The position numbers and the translations under genes were made by a program. The notes under the pieces were generated by a model, which had not been told where the DNA came from, did no database searches, and worked only from the letters and a program-made list of their open reading frames with translations. 64,000 nt of DNA from Sphaerulina vaccinii (taxonomy: Eukaryota; Ascomycota; Dothideomycetes; Mycosphaerellales; Mycosphaerellaceae). This document shows, one piece after another, positions 23,451-35,000 of this stretch (the first letter of the stretch is position 1; each line of letters starts with the position of its first letter). The stretch spans positions 1,240,001 to 1,304,000 of the forward strand of contig JAKUDP010000010.1 in the NCBI GenBank assembly GCA_022570795.1, read 5' to 3'.

Positions 23451-24402
23451 CTCGAGGTATTGTTGTTGTTGTTTCGGGTTGATGCGATGAATGAGGTATG
23501 GATAACAGGTAAGGTGGAAGGAGCTGTTGTGGGTACGTGTTAGTCGAGTACAACGTAAGGCTAACAGGCAACATCTGCGCTTGAGATAGTCTTCTTCTTA
23601 CCGTGAGTGGCGTTACTGATTGGAGACAGCCCCGACAGTATCAATACAGCAACAAGTAGAAGGAATGGTGGTGATGGTGCTACAACAGATGATCAGTGAA
23701 AATAGTGGACCGGCAGTGAGCGTGAACGTGTTCAGGGAAAGTTCACACTACGCAGGTCTCGGTCTAGCGTGATTACAACGGCTATACCAATAAGGACAGC
23801 ACGACAGGCACCTACATAACAACATCATCATCGACAGTGTTGATGCGGCGACTAGACACATCTGAAGGCCTTGCTTATGGCCCCAAGCGTCTCGCTCGCA
23901 ACCAGGCACATGCTGTCATGCTGTCAGGTGTCAAGCAAGCTAGAATCACGTACTGCTGGTTCGAGAGGCGTTGCCAGGCAAGATGGAGGTGGCGGTTGAG
24001 CCTGGGGAATGGAAGCTGAAGTATTAACTTTCTCCTCTATCATGCTGCCAGAGACATTGCTGACACGACTATAGATCTGGAGAAGACAATCTCCCCCTAA
24101 GCTACACACTTCAAGCTGTCAAGAAGTGAGGGTTGTATTGATCACTTAAGACCTTCTAAGAAGAGATCATGTGGAGATGACACACATGAAAGAACACAAT
24201 GACATGACTCAAATCACGCCTTGCAGTGAAGAAGAATATGGTAGATTCTTATTGGAAGCAAAACATCCTCGCTAACTTCTCATTACTTGTAGATTGGCCA
24301 TCATCGTTCACATCGTACAGCCATCAATCATAACATGCTCATCACTGCCTATCCAGGTTGCACAAAGATGCACGTACCAAGTTCGGTGAAGCCGTAGCCA
24401 CT
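23451..24402. other. intergenic, no gene seen
   Basis: 950 bp between the start of the thioredoxin-like gene and the stop of Fab1. It holds the promoter of the former and the 3' UTR of the latter. No repeats or coding frames of interest. Confidence 0.5.
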
Positions 24403-27400
24403 CTACGACATATCTCGTGCCTCATCATCACCAGTTTCAGTAACATCACCCTCGACTGCACCACCTTGTCCTTCACCCTCTCTAAGAGTCTTAGGCATTC
24501 CCAAATTCGCTTGAAAGCTCCACCAACAGTTCGGAGCTTGCAAGACGTATTGCATCATAGACACGCGAAATCTGTTTCTGTAATCCTTCGGACTAGTAAT
24601 AGTCGGTTTGTTCTTGCCACGATCCTTGATCCAACTTTCCAATTTCTTGTCCCATGTATAAGTTCGAATACAATCAATTATACCCACCACCAACTCCTTG
24701 CGGGTGTCATCGAATCCGGCCATGAGACTATAATCCATGACATTCTGTTTGCAAAGCCAAAGGGTATCATTAAAGACTGATGCCTGAAGCAGCTTTCGAC
24801 TGTGCTCGCGAACAAACAGAGGAGATTCGAAGATTGTCTCAACCAAGTTTTCATCAAGAAGGACTTCGTCTGCTTGGCCTGTAGACTCGATCTTGCGGTT
24901 GCGCATGCTGCCTTTGAGATCGAAGCGGCGATTGGGGGTGCGTTCGTAGAAGAGATTCTCCATGACGAGCAGGTAGTACGAGAAGTCAACACCTGTAGCT
25001 GGGTTACGAATGTTGACTTGGAAGAGCCCAAACATTTTGGCGATCACACTTGGAACGCCATGGAACAGAGTATAGCTCATGAAGTTGAAGTAGTCCGGTG
25101 CAAACTTTGTGAAGGCCTTCAACTCGACTTCCTGCAAGCTCTTGATGATGAAGCGACTATCCAGAGTCCGAAGGAAGAGAGACTTTGTCTTGCCACCTTT
25201 GGAATCGAACTTGAGGCAGCGTGACATGGACTCCATGAAGCGGTCTGCGACACCACATCTGCGTCGAAGAGCATCAAATGACTCAGCGTAGAAGATCTTG
25301 CAGCTTGCTTTGACTTGCCCATGGGCGAACGAGTACTTCATGTGCGTAGCGGTGTCGCCTAATAGGCTTGCCTCAATATCCGCTCTCTGGCCCTCCTCTT
25401 TCGACAGGTGTGCTGTGCTCGATGTGCTTGCCGAATGTGCGTGTCCATGCTTTGCCAGTGGCTGACGACTAGGCGCATTCCGAAATCCTTTCTCTTTTGC
25501 TCGGTAGTCCGCGCAAGCCAAGGACAGCGCAATCACAGAAGAAGGTTCATCTTCGCGCACAATGATGTCTGAGTCTTCGAATACATGCTCAGTTGCATGG
25601 AGAGGATACTCCAGGTTCGCCCAGCCAGAAGCAGATCGCTTCGACCAGAATTCCGCCAGGTACTTGAACCACTGATTCTTCCTCTGCTCGCCAATCTGCA
25701 TATCCGGTCCAAGGTCATGGAGGTCAGGTCCTGAGGTCGATGGTGATTGCAAGGAGGAAGAAGGATCGGACGCATCTCTCGGTCGTGACAGCATGGTCTC
25801 GCCATCGCTTGCTTCATCATCAGCATCAACAACGGTGTCGCCAGCTAACGTAGATGAATCTGCACCGGGATCTTCAGTCTGCTTTCCGTCTTCCACAGCA
25901 TGCTTATCAGCTTCAGCATGCGAATTGTCTTCAGGTTGATTGCTTGCCACAATCTCGTCCATTTCACGCCGCACAGCCGATTCGCGCTCCAGCTCCTGCT
26001 TCAATTCTTGTTGGCTCGGACCTTTCTCGCCAACAGCATCCACCGCACTCTGATATACCTCAACAACAGGCCTACTGCTGGCGAGTGGGTTTGCCCTTGC
26101 CTGGCGACTTCTCATCGCCCGTTGACGTCGTTCCTTCAAGCGCTCCTTCTCGAACTCGCGAGACATCTGCTCGAAGTGCTTGGCCAAAGCTGAGACCGTG
26201 GTGGGAAGATTCTCTTCCTGTTTGATAGGTATGGAGCGCGGGATCAGTGATGGTGTGGCTTTTCCAGTCTTGTTCGCAAGTCGACCAGCACCAAGCCTTT
26301 CGCCGATGCGCTTATCAATCCCAGATGGATCTTTGCTGCTAGCCTGCTCTGCACCAGTGGCAACAGCATCGATACTGGGATTGTTGTTCACATCGTCAAG
26401 GCCTGGTCGATGCGCATGCACGGGATGTCCAGGCTGTGACTTCGCTCTCAGAAGGGGTGGCGGCACCGGTCTAGCGTTTGGAGCCGGACTGGGATCCCGT
26501 TTCTTGTGTTGCAGATCTGCCAGTCTAGGTATCTTGGTCTCGGGCACTTCTTCTACGCCACTGCTTACTTTGTTATTCCTAATCTGCTCAATTCTTTCCA
26601 AAAGTCCAGAGCTCAGCGGCTTGGGCTGTATGGCAAAAGGCTCCTCTTGCTGCTCGCCTCCCTCAGGAATCAGTTCTGGGCTCTTCCTGGGCGACATTTC
26701 ATCAAGAGTGTCGCCAACGAGGACAGGCGGTGGGGATTGACTCGGCACGGCCAGATCTAAATGCTTGACGTCGTCACGCTGTACTACTTCCTCGAGATCT
26801 TTTCTCGGAGTATGAACTCTGGTGAGCTCATCACCCAATAGCGAAGCAGGATCATGACTCTTGACCGCACTCAACGACTCGCCGTCATCAGCAGCAGCTT
26901 TGTGCTCCTCCATGGCGGTGGAAAGCACATCTTGAGCCTTCTCGTTAAGCAGCTCATCCTTGTTGTGCGCGTTCTTTCTTACAAACGTCATCTCAGTCCC
27001 ATCTTCAGTGTCACTACCAGCTTCAGATCCAATGACGCTACGAGCAGGTTGTGACTCGAGGAACATCTTTCTCATTTGGTCGACTGCGATCTTGCGGATG
27101 TCTGCTTCAGAAGGAAAGTATTTCTCTTCGAACCTGGCAAACTCGTCGTCCCACGCGATAGCTTTCTCGTCCATGAACCGCAGAGCCCTATTCAGCGGAA
27201 TGAGCTCATAGTAGCGAGACTTTGCATATTTGAGCCGTAATTTGTCCTTCAGCTCCCTTTCATCGGAATTTAGCTTGGCTCGTAAATCTTCAACCAGTGC
27301 GTGAGCGGCTTCTGCGGTCTTTTCGTCGAGGTTGTCCACAGTAATAGTGTCCAGACGTTGCCGTACAGAGTTAATGAAGGCTTGCAGGCGCTCCTCAAAG

Positions 27401-30400
27401 TGCAAGTACTGTTCGTTCTTCACAGTCAAGTCCGCCTCCACCTTCCATGTCACTTGTGCCTTAGGTACGACCACGTCGTATATGTCAATGGGATCATACT
27501 GAACACGCACCACCGTATCTTGATACCCAAAACATCTCAGAAAGTCCCTGTGAATGTCGTGTTTGCACAGACCTGCACGTGGGTGGAGGTGACTGCTCCA
27601 GAAGCTCAACTCGAGATATTTTGCAAAGGAGTACTTCCATGTTTGTGCGCTCATCTGTGTGACTGTTGTCTCATGTTCGCATAGCCGGCAGGTCGACCAC
27701 ATCAGGATAGAGTCGCGCATTCCCTGCACCTTAGTCTGTCGTGGTGTTGTCGAGATCGTAAGTTGGCCATACCCATGCACATACTGCCGATTGTGCTCAG
27801 ACATTCTCTTTGTACAATCTAAGCAGGTCTTACCAGCCGCGAAGCACATTTCCTGCACGTATTGTCCCAGCGTCAGGTCCTCATCGTAATCGGGATCTGC
27901 CCTGTTATACGATGCATAGAAGCCGAGTCCAAGTAGCTCTGGTCCTGTGCATGGTGCACTAGTGATACTAGATACAGTGGAGTACAAGACGACAATCTTC
28001 TGGTGTGAAAAGGGGTCAAATGGGTTGACCTCGCCGTTCTGAAAAGTTTCCCATTGTCGTTCCTGAATGTTGAAAGTGTGCTCGGCCTTTTGCAGTTGTG
28101 CTTCGTGTACGGCATGCAAGTACTCACGCACGGCTTTCGGCTGTTCCTTCGATGCTCGCGCATTGACCATATCAGGCCGCACCAAACTGAAGTTTTCCAC
28201 GACCTCGAGCTCATCTTTCTCATCGTTGATCTCGTCGCCTTCCTCGTCCGCAGCAGCATACTGATCGCGAAGCATCTTATACGTGGCAAGTTTGCGCTCC
28301 AGATCACGCAGCTGCGTCAGTAGATATGGCTGCATGAAAACGACAAATGGCGATGCTGATAGAATCCTTTTACGCGATTCCTTTTCCTCTTCTTCGTACT
28401 TGAAATGCAGATCTGCATTGCCGTCCTCGATCTCTTGCTGCAAGTGTTGTTCTTCAGCGGGCACGATACCATTGCTTCGGTGATCATGCATCACAATTTG
28501 GCCTTCCACAGAGCGCGGAATAGACACGAACTCATCCCTCATCAAGAAGTTCTCGAGTTTCAAGTTGTATGCGACATAGCACATAAATTCCGCGATGCGC
28601 TTGATCTTTCGAAGTGTTTTGGTGTCTGCGCCGCGCAGCACGACTGTGCAGCCAAGGTCAGGCTGGCAGCCAGAAAGGTAGATGTAAGTCTTGCGCACGC
28701 CCTCAGTCATGTATGTTTTGACATCAAAGCTGTCGCAGCGTCCAAGATTGTCCGAGCTGAGCATAGTAAGTCTGTCCACGGACTTGACCGGACTGGTCAT
28801 AGTTACGCGCGCAATAGCCGCAAGGACTGACTCCTTGATGTTGAACGCTACTGTTATACCCGCCGCTTCTAGCATGAGCAGAGCCTTGCCAGATACATGT
28901 TTTTGCACAAGTAATACGTCCGGTTTCAGCTCCGCGATGCGCTTAACAAGGTTCGCAAGATATTCTGTTTCTTGTGCTAGGATCGGCTCGAGGCTCATAA
29001 AGTGAGCCTCGTGCCTAGCGTACTCAATCGAGAAGTTGACAATGAGGATTTTCGGATCGGCCAAAGTGCGAGCCATTGACTTCAGGGCGATATTCTTGCT
29101 GAAGACGATGCCAGATACATAGCCAGTGTCTTTGGGCCTGCCACCGGGTATCTTCTTGAGCTTGATGTAGTGCCTGATGTCCATGTCATCGCCCGCCTGC
29201 ACATCCGGCTCCACATCGTTAGTGCATTGCATGAGTACTGGTAGCAATGCCTGTTGCCATGCATGTGCGTGCGAGACTTTGGCGTCTCCAAGTAATTGTG
29301 CAAGCAGCTTTCTGACATGCTCCTCGCTCGCAGGGTACAGCTCAAGATCATCGGTTGGCCGATTCTGCTGCAAAGCGGGACTACAGGTAACCTTGGCGTG
29401 AGTTGTCTGACCAGATGGTGTTCTTGGTTGGGGTTCTAGCGGTGCCGCAGCGTCAGCCGTAGTAATACTATTAAGAACCTTGCGTGAAGTAGTGTGAGCC
29501 AACGATCCATCGCTGAGGTGGCGACTACGTGGCCGAGTCAATGGAGCATCACCCTTGATGCCCTGTATACTCGAGTTTGGTGCAGTACGCCGATCAGTAC
29601 CTCTCGAGCGTCCTTTCCTGACGCCGGAGGTAAACAATCCAGCGAAGCCCAATTTGTCGCGATCTCCGGGCGATGCAGCGGAACCATCGAGAGCGGCCAT
29701 GATGCTTTGGTGTTGCCCGTCCTCGGAACCTTCATCAGAAAGGTAGTCTGCCAGATCAGGGTCGATAATGTTGTCCTTGTGAAAGGTTGGCAGTTGTCGC
29801 TTCTCAGCGACCTCAGCATTGTCTTGGTGGAAAGGCCCGCGCTCGATGTCTGCACTGGAGCGAACAGGGCGACTACTAGGGTGATGTTTAGAATGCCGCC
29901 GACGATGGCTCGAAGAACGCGGTCGACGACTGAGTGATATCAGAGAATGCGATGAGCTAGGTCGAGCCAATGTGCGTGAGTCGTCGAACTCGATGACAGC
30001 AGAGCGTCGCTTTGCTTCACGGTTTCGTCGAGACACTGGAATGCCTATGGACGGTGTCATGACCGCGGTGTCCGGTCTACTGAACGTTGACCCACCAAAC
30101 CTGTCACTTGCTTCGTCCTGATCGACCGCGCGTGCCTGCAAAAGTGGACTCTTCGCATAGTCGTCTCGATCCTCGTCTGAGAAGACTGTTGAATCGTCGT
30201 CACTGCCAATAACCATATTCTCGCAAGGTTTACATAGTCGCACTTCACTCGCTTGCCCAAATTGTCGACCAGGATGTAGCGAAGTACACTTCGCATCAAA
30301 GATCTGCCCACATGTTCGACAGTGATGCTTGCGACGGAACGTGGAGAAGCTTTGGCCGCATGAGAAACAGACCTTCGCACCTTCATCCAGCATCCAGAAC

Positions 30401-31638
30401 TTCTTGTCGAGGACACGGCGCTTCGGATGTTGCGGCTGTGACTGAGACGATCCAGATGCGGATTTCAAGGTTGACCTTTTGCGACCCAAGGCGGTGTTCA
30501 GATTTGCAGCCGGGCCTAAGCTTGGTTTCCTATATGACGCGGCTCGAGAACTTGGAGCTGAGCTGCCTTCACTACCATCCATGGTCGACGAAGCACGCGA
30601 CGGTTCAAATCCTGGCAGGTGAGATATGCCAACTCGAAGCATTGGTGGCCTCTGTGGTGGCTTGTTGGTATCGACAGTTGTGAGCTCAGCTTGGCGGGCA
30701 GCATTCGCGGGCAGCACACGAGATACGGATGGCAATAGCGCTTCTGGCTCTTCCCCATAGTCGGAATCATCGATTGCTTCTTCCGGGTCTTCTCGAAGTC
30801 GTGCCGAGTTGAGTGGCTTCGCCTGGTCTGTAAGCGATACCTCGTGGTGGGACAAGACTCGAGCCAAAGCATCTGTGCCTTCGGCGCTCCGATCACCGTT
30901 CTCCCATGCGCTTCTCGCCTTTTCCACATCTTCCTTCGTCAAGGCGTCCGCAGCTGATCGACCAGGAACGCTGATCACGTCGACAGATGGCTCACGCGAG
31001 TCATGTACGCCAACAGACGGTATGGGCTGCCCATCGGCAGTATGGAGATGTGGTGTGCTGGCCCTACCTTCATTCGACTCAGTGCTGGAGATACTGCGCA
31101 CGTTCGGTGATGGAGGCACACTAAGGCTGGCTATCGACTGCTGGTCTGCTGTCGGCCTCTTAATGTTCAGTCTCTGAGCCGAGGCTCGCACAGCCAGAGG
31201 AGAAGACGAAGACACAGACTGCATCGAGCTCGTCTCGAGCGACTCTCGTGACTCGATGCTCTTCGGTCTGCTCCTGCCATTCTCTCTGCTGCTGCTAGCG
31301 CCGCCACTGCCACTGCCACTGCCACTGCCGCCATTTGCATTGCCCGCTACAGACTGGCGCAGTCTGTTGTACATGCCCGCAATGCCATTACTCACGAGCT
31401 CCTTGGCGCCGCTACCCCGTCCCTCGCCATCGAAGTCGTGGAAGGAAGTCAGGCCGTCGGTCTTGGACTCGGTGGTATGAATCTCGTCAAGCACTTGGGA
31501 GATGGTTTCCTTGTCCACGCCCTTCTTGGACGATATAGATGCCAGCGAGCCTCGTCGAGATCTACGCCCTCCTAGAAATGGCATCAAGGTGCTCGCCGCT
31601 GCTCCGGGCGAGATGGTGGTGGACTCGTTGGGGGCCAT
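24403..31638 (-). CDS. fab1: Fab1/PIKfyve phosphatidylinositol-3-phosphate 5-kinase
   Basis: Single uninterrupted frame of 2411 residues. Domain order is that of Fab1: Ser-rich N-terminus; FYVE finger at about residues 410-475 (WMLDEGAKVCFSCG, RKHHCRTCGQ, VRLCKPCE, with the PI3P-binding R/K-HHCR motif); TCP-1/chaperonin-like domain around 815-950; Cys-rich CCR region around 1235-1400 (CLDC, CRLCEHE); a long acidic, low-complexity linker; and a C-terminal PIP-kinase domain around 2130-2380, with MDYSLMAGFDD and GIIDCIRTYTWDKKLE. The enzyme makes PI(3,5)P2 on vacuolar/endosomal membranes and controls vacuole size and traffic. The length is within the known family range, and the lack of any intron in 7.2 kb is notable. 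It is divergent from the OB-fold gene, 408 bp apart. Confidence 0.96.
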   Translation of the reverse strand: MAPNESTTISPGAAASTLMPFLGGRRSRRGSLASISSKKGVDKETISQVLDEIHTTESKTDGLTSFHDFDGEGRGSGAKELVSNGIAGMYNRLRQSVAGNANGGSGSGSGSGGASSSRENGRSRPKSIESRESLETSSMQSVSSSSPLAVRASAQRLNIKRPTADQQSIASLSVPPSPNVRSISSTESNEGRASTPHLHTADGQPIPSVGVHDSREPSVDVISVPGRSAADALTKEDVEKARSAWENGDRSAEGTDALARVLSHHEVSLTDQAKPLNSARLREDPEEAIDDSDYGEEPEALLPSVSRVLPANAARQAELTTVDTNKPPQRPPMLRVGISHLPGFEPSRASSTMDGSEGSSAPSSRAASYRKPSLGPAANLNTALGRKRSTLKSASGSSQSQPQHPKRRVLDKKFWMLDEGAKVCFSCGQSFSTFRRKHHCRTCGQIFDAKCTSLHPGRQFGQASEVRLCKPCENMVIGSDDDSTVFSDEDRDDYAKSPLLQARAVDQDEASDRFGGSTFSRPDTAVMTPSIGIPVSRRNREAKRRSAVIEFDDSRTLARPSSSHSLISLSRRPRSSSHRRRHSKHHPSSRPVRSSADIERGPFHQDNAEVAEKRQLPTFHKDNIIDPDLADYLSDEGSEDGQHQSIMAALDGSAASPGDRDKLGFAGLFTSGVRKGRSRGTDRRTAPNSSIQGIKGDAPLTRPRSRHLSDGSLAHTTSRKVLNSITTADAAAPLEPQPRTPSGQTTHAKVTCSPALQQNRPTDDLELYPASEEHVRKLLAQLLGDAKVSHAHAWQQALLPVLMQCTNDVEPDVQAGDDMDIRHYIKLKKIPGGRPKDTGYVSGIVFSKNIALKSMARTLADPKILIVNFSIEYARHEAHFMSLEPILAQETEYLANLVKRIAELKPDVLLVQKHVSGKALLMLEAAGITVAFNIKESVLAAIARVTMTSPVKSVDRLTMLSSDNLGRCDSFDVKTYMTEGVRKTYIYLSGCQPDLGCTVVLRGADTKTLRKIKRIAEFMCYVAYNLKLENFLMRDEFVSIPRSVEGQIVMHDHRSNGIVPAEEQHLQQEIEDGNADLHFKYEEEEKESRKRILSASPFVVFMQPYLLTQLRDLERKLATYKMLRDQYAAADEEGDEINDEKDELEVVENFSLVRPDMVNARASKEQPKAVREYLHAVHEAQLQKAEHTFNIQERQWETFQNGEVNPFDPFSHQKIVVLYSTVSSITSAPCTGPELLGLGFYASYNRADPDYDEDLTLGQYVQEMCFAAGKTCLDCTKRMSEHNRQYVHGYGQLTISTTPRQTKVQGMRDSILMWSTCRLCEHETTVTQMSAQTWKYSFAKYLELSFWSSHLHPRAGLCKHDIHRDFLRCFGYQDTVVRVQYDPIDIYDVVVPKAQVTWKVEADLTVKNEQYLHFEERLQAFINSVRQRLDTITVDNLDEKTAEAAHALVEDLRAKLNSDERELKDKLRLKYAKSRYYELIPLNRALRFMDEKAIAWDDEFARFEEKYFPSEADIRKIAVDQMRKMFLESQPARSVIGSEAGSDTEDGTEMTFVRKNAHNKDELLNEKAQDVLSTAMEEHKAAADDGESLSAVKSHDPASLLGDELTRVHTPRKDLEEVVQRDDVKHLDLAVPSQSPPPVLVGDTLDEMSPRKSPELIPEGGEQQEEPFAIQPKPLSSGLLERIEQIRNNKVSSGVEEVPETKIPRLADLQHKKRDPSPAPNARPVPPPLLRAKSQPGHPVHAHRPGLDDVNNNPSIDAVATGAEQASSKDPSGIDKRIGERLGAGRLANKTGKATPSLIPRSIPIKQEENLPTTVSALAKHFEQMSREFEKERLKERRQRAMRSRQARANPLASSRPVVEVYQSAVDAVGEKGPSQQELKQELERESAVRREMDEIVASNQPEDNSHAEADKHAVEDGKQTEDPGADSSTLAGDTVVDADDEASDGETMLSRPRDASDPSSSLQSPSTSGPDLHDLGPDMQIGEQRKNQWFKYLAEFWSKRSASGWANLEYPLHATEHVFEDSDIIVREDEPSSVIALSLACADYRAKEKGFRNAPSRQPLAKHGHAHSASTSSTAHLSKEEGQRADIEASLLGDTATHMKYSFAHGQVKASCKIFYAESFDALRRRCGVADRFMESMSRCLKFDSKGGKTKSLFLRTLDSRFIIKSLQEVELKAFTKFAPDYFNFMSYTLFHGVPSVIAKMFGLFQVNIRNPATGVDFSYYLLVMENLFYERTPNRRFDLKGSMRNRKIESTGQADEVLLDENLVETIFESPLFVREHSRKLLQASVFNDTLWLCKQNVMDYSLMAGFDDTRKELVVGIIDCIRTYTWDKKLESWIKDRGKNKPTITSPKDYRNRFRVSMMQYVLQAPNCWWSFQANLGMPKTLREGEGQGGAVEGDVTETGDDEARDMS
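31303..31326. repeat. (GCCACT)4 microsatellite in the Fab1 N-terminus
   Basis: Four perfect hexamer copies encode a Ser-Gly run on the minus strand, in an unstructured part of Fab1 before the FYVE finger. Confidence 0.9.
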
Positions 31639-32046
31639 GCTGTTTTGCGGTGTTTGAGCATGTCGAAGGGATTCCTCACCGAAGAATCATCGGTGTCGGT
31701 GTGTCGGTGCTATTTTGGGCGTCAGAAGAGCTGGTCGTACATCTCCAGCAGCAGTAGCTCTCTCTGCTTCTTCACGACTTCCTGCGCGTTAGCTGTGAGA
31801 CATCAATCACCTTGACTTGACCAGGGTTGGTCTTCGACGTGACGCACTGTTTCCGGCACTATCCGCGAAAGCTTAATTCGCGTACTTTCCACTTCACTGC
31901 AGGCCACGGGCCACGTCCGAGAAAACAGCAGCATGCACGACTTTACGCGACATAACCCACTAACTTCAACATCACACACGTGTCCGCACGTTCACCATCA
32001 GGCACAGCTCCGGCAATGCTCTCAAAGCTTTCAAGCGGCATAGATC
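31639..32046. promoter_or_regulatory. divergent promoter region, Fab1 / OB-fold protein
   Basis: 408 bp between two outward-facing start codons; both promoters must lie here. No specific factor site is claimed. Confidence 0.6.
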
Positions 32047-35000
32047 ATGGCCCCCAAGTCACTTGACCCGTGGCTTGCACAATTGCTCAAGGACGAGATT
32101 GCAGCTGTGATTGACTGGAAGACTCATCACGTCAAGGGTGTCAAGTCTGACCCTGACTGCCGTTTCAGCGATGATGGAAGCAATTTTAGAAGCGAGGTCG
32201 ACTCGCCACCTGGCACTGGCGAAGTTCAGTTGATCGAGGTCCTGACTTCAGACGATATCGTCACGGTGGTCGTGTCAGATGGGAATCTCAAAGTGAAGGC
32301 ACGACTTTCCGCAGAGGCCGTCGCAACTTTCGAAGAGGAGTTAGGAGATCCCATCACTATCGAGACGTGCGGCGATATCTTGCAACTTAAGAAGTTCACG
32401 ATTATCAGCACACCTTTCGGACCAGCAGATGGATTCGTTCAACTACAAATCGACGAAATAGGATATCGCAACGAAGTATTGCGCAGGACTTTCGGAAACC
32501 CGTCGCCCGTCGAAGAGAATTACAGCATTCGTACGCTCATTGAGAGCATCAAGCTGTTGCGCGTGCCAAGGGGACCACCAGAAACTGGTGGCAATGAACA
32601 GGTACAGCCTCAGGCTGTTCCAAGACTAGCTGAAGCCAGCGTATTACCTTCTAGCGTCGATCGATCTCAGCCAGTCGTACAAACACAAGCACCTACCAAG
32701 CAAAAGCCTCGAGGCCCCACTTTGCGTAAGGATGGATATGAGGTTGAGCGCGGGATCAACTTGCAAGGACCGGTTGAAGCTACTGCCAACAAATCAGCAG
32801 ATAAATCGACAGCATTGCTAGGGCTCTTCAAGCAAGCGAGAGCTCCGGCTGCGTCGAACGCTAATGCGCAACGCGAGACTGAACTTCATGAACAGCAGAA
32901 ACAACATGTGCCACAGAAAACGGCATCAGTCGTCACTATTGGCTCTGCCAGTGAAGAGGGCCTGCCCCTGTCAGCGACATCAACACCAAACAGCTCATCG
33001 AAGGCCTTTACTAAACCTACTGAAAGTCGAGCGACCAATGTCGGTAATATTGCTGCCGACAAAGCTTTTGAGCATGAGCCTCCTTCGGCGCAGCCATCCA
33101 TCGAAGCACGACGAGCAACTGCGGAGTTGAATCGCAAATCCTTATTCTCATATGCAAGGAGAAGAGTGCCGGAGAGCCAACGGAATCTACTCGATAGCCC
33201 CTTATCCTGGTTACCTTCATTGCCTGGGAAACAGTTCCCGCATCCTAATGTTCCCATTGAGCTGTTGACGAGGTGGAACGCAGAGAAGACTGCCAAGTCT
33301 GCTGCTGGGATTTCTGATGTTGTCCTGTCCCAGCACTCCGTGGCGGCACCCTCACAGGAATCTGCATCTCTGGCGGAAGCATCGGCAGAATCAAACTCGG
33401 AATCTGAAGACGCGGCTTCACAGGAATTCACACCATCTCCATCACAGAACTTCCGCGCTCGGAATGCTGCTGTGCCCGCTGCTAGTACTATCAATAGCAC
33501 TATGGAGAGTGATGCGTCTATAGACGACTCTTCAAGGCCGCCGTCTGAGTCTCCATCTCGACTCAAGCGCCCAGACATCCCACCTTCAAGCGCATTAGGC
33601 AGTGTCGTTCGCGCTACTCCGATGGACGTCGAGCTAGAAGTAGCGACGCCCCGTCCTCTGCCCATTGGAAGGGCATCAAGCAAGAGAAAAGCCGATGACC
33701 TGAAAGAGCCTCCACCAAAGCGGCAGTCCATTACTCCTAGACCTAATGCCATTGCACTAGGCCCGGGAGTGACCCTTCGACACGCGCTACCGGCCCGTCC
33801 TATGCCACCACCGAGTACTCCTCCAGCTAACGTGCTGGAAACGCCTCGGCGTGCATCGAATGTTAGCACATTATCACGAAGCGCTCACATTTCACCCGCG
33901 ATGTCCTTTCAGCAGACACCGCCACAGGCTGCAGCTGATCATGTTGCAGGCTCGGGCACCCGATCATCATCTGCCAGGCCTGATTCGTCACAGCATCCAA
34001 CCTCACAACGCTGGCAGTCATCACGAGGATCAGTGCCACGATCCCGGCATTCTCCGCCTCCTGCAGACAGATACGCACCCACTCAGCCAAAGCAGAGTTC
34101 CGCGCGACCCACGACGCCACTTGAGTTGTTCAAACAAGGCAAACTTAGCCATCCTCCGCCCTCCGGACCACGATCTAGTATGCCTCACAGGTATCAAGGC
34201 GCGCAGCCGCATGATCTCCAGGGTAGCTTTCGCACTCGTGCGTTGGAGCTGAGTCAGCCACAGCACTATCAGACGAGGAAATCGTCTGCATTGCCCCTGA
34301 GTTCAGCACCCCAGGCTTCTACTGGCTCTCCGCGATCAGTCGGTTCACCACAACAGCCTAGCAGTTCACATGCACAATCTCGGGTGCGCCAGACTGCCAT
34401 CGTCGACGTTACAGACCCCACCATTGAGCGAATCTCGCACAGTATCTCACCAGAGCGACCGCGATATACAGCCGCGGCTCAAGCAAATAGGCAGTCGCCT
34501 GCGCAGTCTTCATGGCAGCCTCAGGATGCGTCTACACAGCTGCAAGTCTCTAGGGAGCCTACACGGACTCCGAGCCAGTCGCAGACGACAATGCAGCAGC
34601 CGAAGGGGATGCTTTCAAGGAGGAAAGCGTGGATGAAACTCAACTACATGGCGAGTCGGAATGGCAATATATCGATGCAGGTAGTGCTGCACAACTACCA
34701 ACAGGCCTTCCCAGACGACAAGGATGCGAGTATCGAGGATATACTCGTGGCAGCCCGGTATGCCTTTGACAAGATGAATGTCGACATGGAAATGCGGTTC
34801 ATGGGGAGGTTCGAAGGCTCCAAAGCTTACGCTATGGCCAAGCAAGAGCTTGCAGACGTGCTGAAACATGATTCTGAGCAAGCTGTCTCGGTTTCGCAGC
34901 AAGATACGCGCCCAGTCTTGCAGAAGAACGCCAGTGCCAGTACAGCTCAAGAAACTGCTTCGTCCCTGCCATCGCTTCACCCTGCATTGAGACAACAGCA

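Noticed and set aside
30598..30620. tRNA B-box-like GGTTCAAATCC
   Set aside because: It lies inside the Fab1 coding frame and lacks the rest of a tRNA.
32886..33869. 327-codon minus-strand frame inside the OB-fold gene
   Set aside because: Antisense shadow of the Ser/Pro-rich linker; no family resemblance.
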